DNA from: an uncultured Oscillospiraceae bacterium
GTDB lineage: Bacteria > Bacillota > Clostridia > Oscillospirales > Oscillospiraceae
Direction of reading: 5' to 3'
Length of the DNA stretch: 59,017 nt
Assembly: GCA_934574095.1 (NCBI GenBank)
Contig: CAKTMW010000005.1
Location: 1 to 59,017, forward strand
The position numbers and the translations under genes are program-made. Position 1 is the first letter of the stretch. Every line of letters starts with the position of its first letter. The notes under the pieces are model-generated. The model saw only the letters and a list, made by a program, of their open reading frames with translations. It made no database searches and was not told where the DNA came from. This document shows positions 8,150 through 16,644 of the stretch, in pieces.

Positions 8150-8509
8150 TTAGATCCCAATAATGTCCCACACATACAGCGGGGCGGTCAGGGTGAACAC
8201 CAGACAGGCGAAAAGGATGGCCGGTGCGCTCCACTCAAAGTGACCGGTCTTGCGGAAATCAAAATACGTAAGCCCAAGTTTGGCGAAGAAAAATACTGCC
8301 AGGATCAGGTCAATGGCAGGGAATACCACATTGTTGACCACCGTCTTGATCTGACCGGAGGCTGTGGCCCAGGTGCTCTCCACGGCGCTGGCCACATCGC
8401 CGGTGCCGCCGCTGGTGCCGGTGGCGTAGGCCGACACGCACAGCAGGCAGCAAAGAAGCGCTGTGAGACACAGCGCCGCCATCGTTCGTTTTACAGTTTT
8501 CATGTTCAT
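8150..8509 (-). CDS. DUF3852 small membrane protein (VirB2/VirB3-like topology)
   Basis: A 119-residue protein with a typical signal peptide (MKTVKRTMAALCLTALLCCL...AYA) followed by two membrane segments, VVFPAIDLILAVFFFAKLGL and APAILFACLVFTLTAPLYVW. DUF3852 is found only, as far as I know, beside TrbL and PrgI genes in Clostridia elements. The cleaved signal plus two hydrophobic helices is the layout of VirB2/TrbC pilins, so a channel or pilin role is plausible but not proven. It immediately precedes the TrbL-like gene. Confidence 0.7.
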   Translation of the reverse strand: MNMKTVKRTMAALCLTALLCCLLCVSAYATGTSGGTGDVASAVESTWATASGQIKTVVNNVVFPAIDLILAVFFFAKLGLTYFDFRKTGHFEWSAPAILFACLVFTLTAPLYVWDIIGI

Positions 8510-8519
8510 GTTCTCCTTG

Positions 8520-9245
8520 TCACATTGTCATTTCATTCATGGACGGGCTTTGCGCTGCCGCCTGCCGCAGTTGAGCCAGCTTCTCCGCGGCCCAATCGGG
8601 AAGACACTCGTCCTTGAGGATCCCCACGAACTCCGAACGGTTCCAGCGGGTCATTTCTCCGTCCCCCAGACAGGTGCAGCGCACCGAGCGGCCTCTGGCG
8701 TTGGGGCGGCAGCCGAATCCGTCCCATGCCAGCCAAAGCTGATCCTCCGGCCGCCAGCAGGCTTCTCGCAGCACTTCCGGCGACAGCACCAGTACCTTTC
8801 CGGTGAAGTCCTGTTCACGGGAATTTGGCGCACAGTGCTCCGCCCCAAACAGGTGCAACTTTGCCAGCTCCGCCCGATACTGCGTAACGAATCCATCCAG
8901 CACTGTGGGATGGCTGCCCACCATAAATGCGTAGCGATGGTCGCCATCGTGAGGAATATGGATGTTCCGGCTCCACTGTATATTTGTCGGGTGATAGCGG
9001 CCATCGTAGGAATGCTCCTGCAAGGTGTTGGACAGCACAAAGGCCGTTCGCTTATAGCCGTAGTGGTCTATGACACGCCTGGCACAATCCTCTTTCAGAT
9101 GCATATCGTCAAAGCTCTCACGGATCACCAGCTCTATGGCTCCGGCACAGGCGCAGTTGGCACGGTAGTTGGCCCGCCATTGCTCCAGCTCACCTCGCTC
9201 CCGCGCCTCCTTCGCCGTGTAGGGGTACATTTGCTCATTCGCCAT
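8520..9245 (-). CDS. DUF3849-domain protein, 241 aa
   Basis: The start at 9245 (MANEQMYPYTAKEARERGELEQW) is chosen by family length. It overlaps the 3' end of the upstream gene by 11 bp; the longer reading to 9299 is not supported. The N-terminal half has DUF3849 features: YPYTAKEARERGE, then NCACAGAIELVIRESFDDMHL and a YG-x-KR-x-AFVLSNTLQ block. The rest is a less conserved acidic domain with several Cys and Trp residues. DUF3849 occurs as an accessory domain in large conjugation-associated proteins and alone in integrative elements. Its function is unknown. It is cytoplasmic by sequence. Confidence 0.7.
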   Translation of the reverse strand: MANEQMYPYTAKEARERGELEQWRANYRANCACAGAIELVIRESFDDMHLKEDCARRVIDHYGYKRTAFVLSNTLQEHSYDGRYHPTNIQWSRNIHIPHDGDHRYAFMVGSHPTVLDGFVTQYRAELAKLHLFGAEHCAPNSREQDFTGKVLVLSPEVLREACWRPEDQLWLAWDGFGCRPNARGRSVRCTCLGDGEMTRWNRSEFVGILKDECLPDWAAEKLAQLRQAAAQSPSMNEMTM

Positions 9246-9609
9246 AGACAGCCTCTCCCGTCTCCAGACGCCTTGCCAACAGTCCCTTACAGCAGTCATT
9301 GTCCATCAGCACAGCCAAGAACTGTTCCGGCACCTGAGAGAGATCATAGTTCCCCTCGTCTACCGTTTGACAGCGATGGCAGCACATGGGGCGGCAGGCG
9401 GCGATCAGGCCGTTCAGAAGCTGGTCGAAGGCCTCCTGCATTCCCTCCAGCACGTCGATGAGCTCCAAGGCTGTCATGGCATGGGGCATCAGCATGATAA
9501 GATGCCGGCACATATGGGCTTCCAGCGTAATGTCCGCCAGCGCCAGAGCCGCAAGTATTTCGCTGGGTATCTGAAGCCCACGTTGATTGAGTTCCATCTC
9601 ACAAGTCAT
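9235..9609 (-). CDS. Conserved ICE protein with AbrB-like opening and Cys-rich C-terminal half
   Basis: The 124-aa protein opens with MTCEMELNQRGLQIPSEILAAL, which looks like an AbrB/SpoVT-type swapped-hairpin strand pair (x-L-x-x-RGlqIP). A helical middle (ITLEAHMCRHLIMLMPHAMTALELIDVLEG) follows, and then CRPMCCHRCQ, suggestive of a metal site. Similar proteins lie next to DUF3849 genes in Clostridia elements. A DNA-binding or antitoxin-like role is possible but not shown. It follows the chimeric sortase/methylase ORF by ten bases and overlaps the DUF3849 gene. Confidence 0.6.
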   Translation of the reverse strand: MTCEMELNQRGLQIPSEILAALALADITLEAHMCRHLIMLMPHAMTALELIDVLEGMQEAFDQLLNGLIAACRPMCCHRCQTVDEGNYDLSQVPEQFLAVLMDNDCCKGLLARRLETGEAVYGE

Positions 9610-9618
9610 ATTTTTCTC

Positions 9619-10584
9619 CTATTTTTCTTTCAGTGGGTATTGGGGTGTATGTACTAACGTACAGGCTTTCTTTCCGTTGTCGTAGTTATTGAAGAAGGAT
9701 ATCTGTGGTGCAAACATAGATGGATCATAGTTGGTTATAATGTACTCCTCATAACGATCCTCCTTCTTTTTTGACATACTGTTCGGTCGATCCACCTCGA
9801 AGATGAAAAAGTCATTATATAGTTCTTTGATCTCGTCTTTCTTGTTGTAGGACACGATCACAAAGCTTTTTCGCGTGACCAGCATATCATGCAGTTCCTG
9901 ATGATCCGACCTGTAAAAAGGTACACCATACTTTTCCGCGCCAAGATACGGCGGGTCACAATAGAAAACCGTATCCAGTGCGTCATATTTGCTCAAGATA
10001 TCCTTGTAGCTCCGGTTCTCCATGGGAATGTGCTGCAAGATCCGCGCACATCTGATGATCTGATGCTCGAATCTATCCCAATCACGGTCGAGCGCGGCAA
10101 ACTCTGTTCCCAGCCCATTGTAGCTGAGATTGTGGAGCAAAAAAAACATTGCCGCCCGCTGCGCGTCCGGTGGGATGGCACGCTGCATCAGCATTGCGCT
10201 GATCTCTTCCGCCTGTGCAGGCGGGAAACTGATCTGCGTCAGCTCCAGCTCTTCCGCCAAATTCTTTCCGGCAAAATCTTTATCTTTCAAAGCGCGGAGC
10301 ATGGTCTCAAATTCCTCACGGGAATTTTGCATATATTTTAGCTCTGTGATCACGGACACCGGTTTTTCCCTGACGCAATACATCATGTTACGCTGATTGT
10401 AGTCTTGCAAGGTCGCCAGCAGTTCGGAGTACTTCTGCTCTGGTTCATCACGCTCGGCCAAGAACTCCTGCACAGCAGTTTCGGCGCTGTTCTGGAGCCT
10501 GTGTCCCGTGAACACCGGCCATAGCATGACACAGACACCCACCACGGCCAGCAGCGCCGCCAGTACGAGAGATGTCTTACGCAT
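9619..10584 (-). pseudogene. Chimeric ORF: sortase amino terminus fused in frame to a D12-class adenine methylase lacking its amino terminus
   Basis: Residues 1 to about 65 are the start of a class C sortase: a membrane anchor (LVLAALLAVVGVCVMLWPVF), a long helix, and KYSELLATLQDYNQ, the conserved Tyr-Asn-Gln just before the catalytic barrel. From about residue 66 the chain becomes a Dam/D12-type DNA N6-adenine methyltransferase: MYCVREKPVSVI, then the catalytic CDPPYLGAEKYGV (209-220) and SYNKKDEI. The methylase lacks its normal first quarter, including the Gly-rich AdoMet motif near the N terminus, and the sortase lacks its His, Cys and Arg. The junction falls near 10390. The reading frame is open throughout, but neither activity is likely. 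The methylase part is more AT-rich than the sortase part. A deletion between two neighbouring genes is the simplest origin. Confidence 0.75.
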
Positions 10585-11389
10585 GGCGTACCCTCCTTAC
10601 CAAAAAGTAAGCACCGCCGACCACGGCCACCGCGCCAAGGCCGATGGCAAGGCCAGTGAGGTAATGCTGTGTCCACGAGGAAGCCACGGGCTTTTCTTCT
10701 GCGGCAGATGCCTGTTCGGGGGTGTAAGGAACACGGTGCCCTCGAACTAAAAGCCGGTGGGTGTTGATACCGAAAGGTGTGCAGGTCACCAACGTGACCA
10801 AATCCTTGCCCTCCTCGATTTGCAGCAAAGATGTATCTGTAGGCAAGACTATGTTGATGCTGTCTACCTGATAGGCCAACACTTCACCCAAGACGCGGAT
10901 ATAAAAGACGTCACCTTTTTCAAGCTGGTCGATGTCCGAAAACAGTTTGGCAGACGCCATGCCGCTGTGTGCCGAAAGCACCGCGTGGGTGCTGCTGCCG
11001 CCCACCGGCAGGGAAGTTCCTACCACATGGCCCACGGATTTTTCAAGTGTCTCAGCACCCGTACCGTGCTGCACAGGAAGGTACACGTTGATTTTGGGGA
11101 TGTCGATGTAAGCCATGACACCGCCCACCGTGAGCTGATCTGCGTAGGCCAAGGGAGGGGCAGATGCCCCTCCCTCAGAAATCGTCGCATTGGCCAGCAT
11201 GGCGTTATACTGCTGTGCCGCCTGCCGCTGGGCGGTCAGCTCAGCATCGTCAGTATCCTCGATGGCTGCGGTGTAGGTAGTTTCTACGTCCGAATGATAC
11301 TTTTCACTCATCAACTCGCCGATTAGCGGATAGAGAAGTAACCCCAGCGCCACAACACCGCAAGCCGCCGCCAGTAGCCAGCGTTTCAC
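10577..11389 (-). CDS. Class C (pilin-polymerising) sortase
   Basis: A 270-aa enzyme with an N-terminal membrane anchor (5-24), a lid-like linker (45-75), a sortase barrel and a second membrane segment at the C terminus (about 245-265). The catalytic residues are visible: His141 in LSAHSGM, Cys203 in TLVTCTPFGINTH and Arg212 in HRLLVRG. The double anchor is typical of class C enzymes, which join pilin subunits through the backbone-pilin lysine. It lies directly after the backbone pilin gene (4-bp overlap), its probable substrate, and overlaps the start of the chimeric ORF, which began as a second sortase. Confidence 0.9.
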   Translation of the reverse strand: MKRWLLAAACGVVALGLLLYPLIGELMSEKYHSDVETTYTAAIEDTDDAELTAQRQAAQQYNAMLANATISEGGASAPPLAYADQLTVGGVMAYIDIPKINVYLPVQHGTGAETLEKSVGHVVGTSLPVGGSSTHAVLSAHSGMASAKLFSDIDQLEKGDVFYIRVLGEVLAYQVDSINIVLPTDTSLLQIEEGKDLVTLVTCTPFGINTHRLLVRGHRVPYTPEQASAAEEKPVASSWTQHYLTGLAIGLGAVAVVGGAYFLVRRVRHA

Positions 11390-13221
11390 TGCTCGCTCTT
11401 ATGCTTGCGGGACTTGACCACGATGAAAGCCGCAGCACCCAGCAGGGCCACACCGCCGATAGTGAACATCCAAGTGCCGTAGCCGCCCGTCTTGGGCAGA
11501 TCAAAGCCGGGGTTGTTAATCACGGTCAGGGGGACAATGGCATTGCCATCGGTCATGGTGACGTCCTTGCCATTGACAGTAGCGCTGGCAGTCGGCAGCT
11601 TCACACCGCACTGCTCACAAGCACCATTTTCCTTGGTGGTCATGACGATCTTGACCGCTTCCTTGAGCAGCACATACCCCTTATCCGTGGCGGTTTCAGT
11701 CAGGCTGTAGCTATCATCCTCCAGCCCTTTCACGATAATGTGGCCGCTGCTGTTGGGGATAAAGGTGGTTGCATCAGCCTTTTTGCTAGTGATACCCTTG
11801 GCATAGTACACGCCATCCTTCAGGTCGGCAACGACATACACATCATCGGTGTCGTTGTGCAGGTTGAACTTGACTTTCTGGATGTTGCCCTTACCGTCAG
11901 AGAACTGCTTCAGCACATCCACGCCGTAGGTGTAGACATGGCAGCAATCGTTCAGGGTGTCAAAATAGGTGCTGTTCGTTCTGCGCCAGGTCAGCTCGAC
12001 CTCGTTGGGGTTGTCGGTATCGCCCATCTTGGCATCGGCGGTCAGAGTGGCGGCGTAGGTGATCCGCATAGTGCAGTCAGAGTAGCCGCGCTTTACGCTG
12101 TCGGTGTAAACAGTGGTCGCCTCATTGATCTCGTTCAGACCTGCCTCGGTCATCTTGATGATCATGGTGTTGGCGGTATCATCGTAAGTTGCCGTAAATT
12201 TGCCGGAGTTTTCATCCCAAGTGGTGATCTTGTCGGTGCAGGCGGAATCACGGAAGAACTCGATAACCACGTCATTCTTGTTATAGCGAATACCCTTGCT
12301 CATGGTATCTACATAGGTGTACTCGCTCAGGGAAGAAGCCTTGGAGGTGATGGTGGGAAGGCTGCTCAGAATCTGGTAATCTACAACATCGCCCACGGAT
12401 GCGGTAGCGGTATGCTCGAAGCCATCGGTGATGTCGGTCAGGCTGCCGTTGTGCTTGCCGGTGGAGTTTTTGTTTTCACGCACGGTCTTGGAGAGGTCGG
12501 GGTTGCCGGTCTGGTTCTTGGGGTAGACCGTGACGTCATAGTTCCACTCGCTGCCATCAACGGTGGTCATAGGCAGGGACACAAAGAAAGGATTACAGGT
12601 GCTGGTAACATTCTCAGGCACGCGGGTTTCCACAACCAGATACAGGCCCTGCTCCATGTTGGAAGCGGAGGTGTGGCCGGTGGCATCCGTCTCGGTCATG
12701 GCAACGCCGCCATTCTTGACAGCGGTTTCCAGAGCGTTCTTCACGTTCGTGGCATTGGCGGCGAGGGCAGCGGCCAGTTTGTTATTCAGAGCATCGCTGG
12801 TGTAGTAGTTGACGCCGCCCTCAGTCTTGTGAGCATCGGCGGCGGTCAGGCCAATGGCGGACAGTACGGCGTTGGAGCGGTCACTGCTGTCGAAGCCATA
12901 CAGTACGCCCACCTGACGCTGGCCGTCCACCACTTCGTTGTTCATGGTAACATCAGCAACGCGGATATAAGTGAATTCCACACCCTGAATGGCGTATTTG
13001 CTCAACTTATCCACGACGGCGTTGTCATGCAGACCGGTGCTGACGTAGGATTCCGCATCCCATACACCGTCCGCGCTGGCCTTGGTGATATCGTACTTAT
13101 AAATGGAGAGCAACGCCTTCTTGCTGGCGTCAATGGTAGTCTCGGCAAATGCCGTAGTCATCAGGCCGACGGCCATGAGCGCCGCCATCAGCAGCGCCAA
13201 TACGCGATGGATTCTTTTCAT
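11386..13221 (-). CDS. LPXTG-anchored backbone pilin (SpaA/SpaH type)
   Basis: The start is at 13221 (MKRIHRVLALLMAALMAVGLMTTAFAE, a clean signal peptide); the upstream extension to 13359 lies in the previous gene. The mature protein shows the pilin motif with its linking lysine (NYDVTVYPKNQ), an E-box (YSLTETATDKGY), isopeptide-type domains and the sorting signal LPKTGGYGTW at about residue 575, followed by a membrane helix and a Lys/Arg tail. These mark it as the polymerised shaft subunit of a sortase-assembled pilus. At 611 aa it is of usual size. The partner sortase is directly downstream, and the adhesin that could cap or decorate the fibre is directly upstream. Confidence 0.9.
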   Translation of the reverse strand: MKRIHRVLALLMAALMAVGLMTTAFAETTIDASKKALLSIYKYDITKASADGVWDAESYVSTGLHDNAVVDKLSKYAIQGVEFTYIRVADVTMNNEVVDGQRQVGVLYGFDSSDRSNAVLSAIGLTAADAHKTEGGVNYYTSDALNNKLAAALAANATNVKNALETAVKNGGVAMTETDATGHTSASNMEQGLYLVVETRVPENVTSTCNPFFVSLPMTTVDGSEWNYDVTVYPKNQTGNPDLSKTVRENKNSTGKHNGSLTDITDGFEHTATASVGDVVDYQILSSLPTITSKASSLSEYTYVDTMSKGIRYNKNDVVIEFFRDSACTDKITTWDENSGKFTATYDDTANTMIIKMTEAGLNEINEATTVYTDSVKRGYSDCTMRITYAATLTADAKMGDTDNPNEVELTWRRTNSTYFDTLNDCCHVYTYGVDVLKQFSDGKGNIQKVKFNLHNDTDDVYVVADLKDGVYYAKGITSKKADATTFIPNSSGHIIVKGLEDDSYSLTETATDKGYVLLKEAVKIVMTTKENGACEQCGVKLPTASATVNGKDVTMTDGNAIVPLTVINNPGFDLPKTGGYGTWMFTIGGVALLGAAAFIVVKSRKHKSEQ

Positions 13222-13223
13222 GT

Positions 13224-15179
13224 TCAGTTTGTCTCCTTTGTGATGTAAGATTTTTTGCAGAAATAAACACCCGCCATCAGAGCGAGTGCTGCAAACAGGA
13301 AATAGGTTGTGAATCCCATACCGCCCGTAAACGGCAGGACAAATCCTGCGCTGTTGCAAGCGGTGATGGTGATGTCGGGATTACTGCTGTCCAGCGTTCC
13401 CGCGAACAGCGGCTCGGTCATCAGGGTGTAGCCTGCTGGGGCCTTGGTCTCCGTCACGCGATACTGCACGCCAATCTTGAGGTCTGTCCATTGGGCAGTG
13501 CCGGTTTTGTCGGTGGTAATTTTGCTCACCTCTGCCCAGTTCTGACCATCCGTGGAAGTTTCCAGCAACAACTCCGCACCGGCGAGAGGGCTGCCGGTAA
13601 CATCTACCTTGTGGACGATAAGGCTGCCCTTCGCCATGGTGTTCGTCCGTGTCTCTGTGATGTTCAAGGTCTCGGTGGTAATGGTGATCTGATACTTGGT
13701 ATCGTCCACCACATACCCCTCCGGCGCACTAATTTCTTGGTAGATATAGCTGCCCAACGGGAGGTCAGTAAAGACCGCTTTACCGTTTGTTCCGCTAGTC
13801 GCATCGGCCACCTTATTGCCAGCGCTATCGAACAGCCGGTAAGTAACGCCTGCCAGCGCCTTGCCGGTATCTGCGTCGGTCTTGCTGATGGTCAGGCTGC
13901 CCTTGGCAAGAGCGTTTGTCCGCGTTTCCGTAATGTTCAGTGTCTCGGTGGTAATGGTGATCGGGTACTTGGTGTTGTCCACCACATACCCGTCTGGAGC
14001 ACTGATTTCCTGATAGGTATAACTGCCGAGAGGCAAATCTGAAAAGACTGCTTTGCCACCTGTTCCGGTGGTCGTGTCGGCGATTTTGTTGCCCGCACTA
14101 TCAAACAGCCGGTAGGTCACACCCGCCAGCGCCTTGCCGGTGTCTGCATCGGTCTTATTGATGGTCAGACTGCCCTTATCTTCCGTCACGGTGGCCTTGA
14201 TCTTGATGTAGGCCCGAACAGGATCAAGACCAGTGCCGGTATAGCTTGCCAGCGACTGGTACTTGCCTGTAGAATCGTACCAACACAGCACTGCTTCATC
14301 CGGATCAATGCCGTAGGCACTGCCGGTAGCGGAATAGGTTTTCTCGGTGGAGAGGCCCTTGGCGGCTTCAGCCGTGGCCGTGATGGTCAGGGTGTTGCCG
14401 CGCTGGGAAAACGTAATGCCGTTGCCATTGTTGCTGGAAAAGTTGAAGTCGCCCAGCACACCATTAGTATCGGTCACGCTGGCGCTGTAGTTGCCGCTGG
14501 AGTCCTTCGTCAGCTCGATGGTGTCACACCAACGGGAGCTTGTCGCCGCGAAGCTGGGAATATCCGTGGCGCTCTGCATGGCGTCTACAATTTCGCTGTA
14601 CCACAGCGCAAACGTGGGATAGCGAGACGTATCGACGCAGTTATAAAACGGACTGCTGCCCCAAGAGCGGTAGTCGTAGGGACTTCTGTACTCGCAGATC
14701 AAGTCCCAGATAACGGCCTGCGTGGCGGCCCATTTCTCAGCACCGATAATGTCGCTGCTGTTGCTGTCACCGTATGCCGTGCCATACTCTGCACTGGGAT
14801 AGCCGCAGGCAAGCGCCAGCGCGATACCGCTTTGGACAGAGGCGGGCAGGTTGTACCAACAGCCGCTGGAACCCTGCACATAGTTGCTGCTGTCATCTGA
14901 GCGAACACCGGGCTGGATGCAATAGGCCAGCGCACCGTTGACATACTTGACGTGATACAGAGCGCTGCCACTTCCCAAGCTGCTGTCCGCCAGAATGGTC
15001 AGATTTCTCGTGCTGGGCGTGGTCGAACTGCTGTAGTCATACTGCTTGAAGGTCAACTGACTGGTATAGACGTAGACCCGATATTTTACGACTACTGTGG
15101 CGGCGTAGGCGGACACCGCCAACATTGCCGCCATAACCAGTGCAAGTACCAAGGCTGTAAATCGTTTAACAGTTTTCAA
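13224..15179 (-). CDS. Thioester-domain surface adhesin with Cna-B repeats, LPXTG anchored
   Basis: A 651-aa surface protein with a signal peptide at 1-27. The N-terminal thioester domain (about 65-220) has Cys87 in YCIQPG and Gln154 in ATQAVIWDL, the pair that forms the internal Cys-Gln thioester used to bind host proteins covalently. Three Cna-B/SpaA domains follow (about 336-425, 426-515, 517-610), the first two nearly identical, each with an E-box (YxYQEISAPxGY). The sorting signal LPFTGGMGF is at about 615, then a membrane helix and a charged tail. It is the likely tip adhesin of the pilus built by the two downstream genes. Carriage inside a conjugative element suggests a role in colonisation or donor-recipient contact. 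Confidence 0.88.
   Translation of the reverse strand: MKTVKRFTALVLALVMAAMLAVSAYAATVVVKYRVYVYTSQLTFKQYDYSSSTTPSTRNLTILADSSLGSGSALYHVKYVNGALAYCIQPGVRSDDSSNYVQGSSGCWYNLPASVQSGIALALACGYPSAEYGTAYGDSNSSDIIGAEKWAATQAVIWDLICEYRSPYDYRSWGSSPFYNCVDTSRYPTFALWYSEIVDAMQSATDIPSFAATSSRWCDTIELTKDSSGNYSASVTDTNGVLGDFNFSSNNGNGITFSQRGNTLTITATAEAAKGLSTEKTYSATGSAYGIDPDEAVLCWYDSTGKYQSLASYTGTGLDPVRAYIKIKATVTEDKGSLTINKTDADTGKALAGVTYRLFDSAGNKIADTTTGTGGKAVFSDLPLGSYTYQEISAPDGYVVDNTKYPITITTETLNITETRTNALAKGSLTISKTDADTGKALAGVTYRLFDSAGNKVADATSGTNGKAVFTDLPLGSYIYQEISAPEGYVVDDTKYQITITTETLNITETRTNTMAKGSLIVHKVDVTGSPLAGAELLLETSTDGQNWAEVSKITTDKTGTAQWTDLKIGVQYRVTETKAPAGYTLMTEPLFAGTLDSSNPDITITACNSAGFVLPFTGGMGFTTYFLFAALALMAGVYFCKKSYITKETN
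13635..14174 (-). repeat. Tandem 270-bp repeat encoding two Cna-B domains
   Basis: Two adjacent 90-codon units (14174-13905 and 13904-13635) encode nearly identical domains. Each begins KGSLTI, contains KTDADTGKALAGVTYRLFD and ends TETLNITETRTN. Differences are few (Asn/Ser, Ile/Val, Asp/Glu). Such repeats can expand or contract by recombination and change the stalk length. Confidence 0.85.
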
Positions 15180-15205
15180 TAGCTTCCTCCTTTGTTGGAA
15201 AAGTA

Positions 15206-15233
15206 AAGCCCCTCTGTTACCAGAGAGGCTTTG
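15206..15233. terminator. Stem-loop between the lipoprotein gene and the pilus operon
   Basis: An inverted repeat (AAGCCCCTCTG with its near-complement CAGAGAGGCTT) lies in the gap between the lipoprotein stop (15253) and the adhesin start (15179). On the minus strand it is followed by TTTACTTTT. It probably ends or attenuates transcription from upstream, so the pilus genes may have their own control. Confidence 0.6.
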
Positions 15234-15252
15234 CGTATGGAATTGTTGTGTT

Positions 15253-15924
15253 TTAGTCGTAGAGGACGTAGATCAGCAAGCTTCCGCCGTCCTCCACAAT
15301 GCAAACGTTGCAGTGGAAACCGGCGTCTGCCACACTGTCCTTGCCCGCCTGCATCATGAGCTGCTTAAAGGTGAAGTCCACCATGTCCCGCGCCTTGGCC
15401 TCCAACGTCTCTTGCGAGGCATCCACCGGCACTGCGGCAGGAAAGCGGTAGGCACTGTTGTCCAGCGTCAGGCCGCTGTCTGTGACCACGCCGTACTGCG
15501 CCACCGCGTAAGAATTGGCCGCGGCGATGGCCGCCTGCCGGTCTGCCGGGGCTGTGGGTTCGGGCGTGGGTTCCGGTTCCAGTGTAGGCTCCGGCTCCAC
15601 ATAGCCGGTCTTGGCGTGGACGGTCTCGGAGGGGATATTCTCTGCGGATGTGGGCTCCTTGACCGGCTCAGGGGGCTGAGCTGCTTGTGGGACAGTTTCC
15701 GTCTGAGAAGCTTTTTGCTCTTGGGTTTGCTCCTGCGCCGTGACCGATACCGTGTCTGACTCTTTTACCGCTGTGGTAGGTTCAGGTGTCACTTGCGGCT
15801 GCTGGGCATCCTCCTGTACCACGGTCGTCGGTGGCAGGGTGATCTCCGTTGGGGTGCTCTCCACCTGACCGCAGGCCGTGAGGAGCAGCAGCGCGCTGGC
15901 TGCCAGTAGTGTGATCTTCTTCAT
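15253..15924 (-). CDS. Lipoprotein with long Pro/Glu/Thr-rich linker
   Basis: The start at 15924 gives a lipoprotein signal peptide with the lipobox LLTAC. Residues 20-140 are low complexity (repeated Gln, Thr, Pro and PEPTPEP runs), presumably a wall-spanning stalk. A small C-terminal domain (about 140-223) starts RQAAIAAANSYAVAQYGV and ends with CNVCIVEDGGSLLIYVLYD. Similar lipoproteins are found in Clostridia elements before the pilus genes. Function unknown; an extracytoplasmic sensor or a surface factor of the mating process are both possible. It is separated from the pilus operon by a stem-loop. Confidence 0.7.
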   Translation of the reverse strand: MKKITLLAASALLLLTACGQVESTPTEITLPPTTVVQEDAQQPQVTPEPTTAVKESDTVSVTAQEQTQEQKASQTETVPQAAQPPEPVKEPTSAENIPSETVHAKTGYVEPEPTLEPEPTPEPTAPADRQAAIAAANSYAVAQYGVVTDSGLTLDNSAYRFPAAVPVDASQETLEAKARDMVDFTFKQLMMQAGKDSVADAGFHCNVCIVEDGGSLLIYVLYD

Positions 15925-16005
15925 TTGTGCGTTCTCCTTCCGTTTTTGGTAACACAAACGGATACCACACAACTTTCAACAAGTCAACGGAAAGACGCGG
16001 AACTC

Positions 16006-16040
16006 AAAAAACAAAAAGGGAGGGCCTCGCGGAGAGGCAT
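16006..16040 (-). terminator. Intrinsic terminator after the 158-aa ICE gene
   Basis: On the minus strand a GCCTC/GAGGC stem-loop is followed by a run close to CCCTTTTTGTTTTTT, downstream of the gene ending at 16050 and upstream of the lipoprotein gene. Confidence 0.65.
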
Positions 16041-16049
16041 ATCGCCCGC

Positions 16050-16526
16050 TCATGTTAGTCCTCCCATCGTCATATCGGGGCCGGTACTCTGCTCCATGTT
16101 CTGCCGCTGGACATCAAGATCAAAGCATGTCAGGTATGCGTTGTAATCTCCGGGGGTGGGATTACAGCGCAGGCAATAGCGGTAATGCTCGGTTTCCACG
16201 ATGTAACCGTAGTTTTGTGTCCAGCCGCCGCTGATTTTGCCACCGCGGGCATAACAGAAACGCTCCATAGCGAAGCGGTTTTTCAGCACACTCTCCCGCA
16301 GCGTGTCCACGACCTCCTGCAGCTCCGCTTTGAACACAGGGCTGTTCAGCTCCTCCGGGCCGCGGGGCCACCATGTATGCCAGAACTCGTTGCCGCTGCG
16401 CCCGAAGTCCATGCGGACATGGCCGACAGCGCCAAGGCGCTTATCTTCTTCGGGGTGCGGGGTATAAAATAAGCCCGCCTCCTCCGGGCGGGCAGGTCGG
16501 ATATGAATTTGTGTTGCATCTTTCAA
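16050..16526 (-). CDS. Conserved ICE protein, 158 aa
   Basis: The sequence begins MKDATQIHIRPARPEEAGLFYTPHPEEDKRLGAVGHVRMDFG and has the middle block AMERFCYARGGKISGGWTQNYGYIVETEHYRYCLRC. I recall homologues in many Clostridia integrative elements, usually close to the antirestriction-like gene, but no function. There is no signal peptide or membrane segment. The opening resembles an acetyltransferase start (IxIRPAxPEE), yet the protein lacks the acyl-CoA-binding loop, so this is probably chance. Its start is divergent from the TIGR04076-family gene at 16645. Confidence 0.6.
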   Translation of the reverse strand: MKDATQIHIRPARPEEAGLFYTPHPEEDKRLGAVGHVRMDFGRSGNEFWHTWWPRGPEELNSPVFKAELQEVVDTLRESVLKNRFAMERFCYARGGKISGGWTQNYGYIVETEHYRYCLRCNPTPGDYNAYLTCFDLDVQRQNMEQSTGPDMTMGGLT

Positions 16527-16558
16527 GGTTAAGATCTCCTTTCGGCGTAGAATTTGGC

Positions 16559-16587
16559 TTTACACATTTTTGGGGGTGTGCTATGAT
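16559..16587 (+). promoter_or_regulatory. Sigma-70-type promoter for the TIGR04076 gene
   Basis: TTTACA (16559-16564) and TATGAT (16582-16587) are separated by 17 bases, about 55 bases upstream of the ATG at 16645. It points away from the surrounding minus-strand operon. Confidence 0.7.
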
Positions 16588-16644
16588 GTGGCAAACAAAT
16601 CGAAATTCAATGAACTCAACACAGTGAAGACTCAGGAGGTTTTT

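Noticed and set aside
11401..13248. 615-codon plus-strand ORF opposite the pilin gene
   Set aside because: It is antisense to the backbone pilin, which has a signal peptide, pilin motif, E-box and LPXTG signal; the ORF exists because of codon bias and has no protein-like features.
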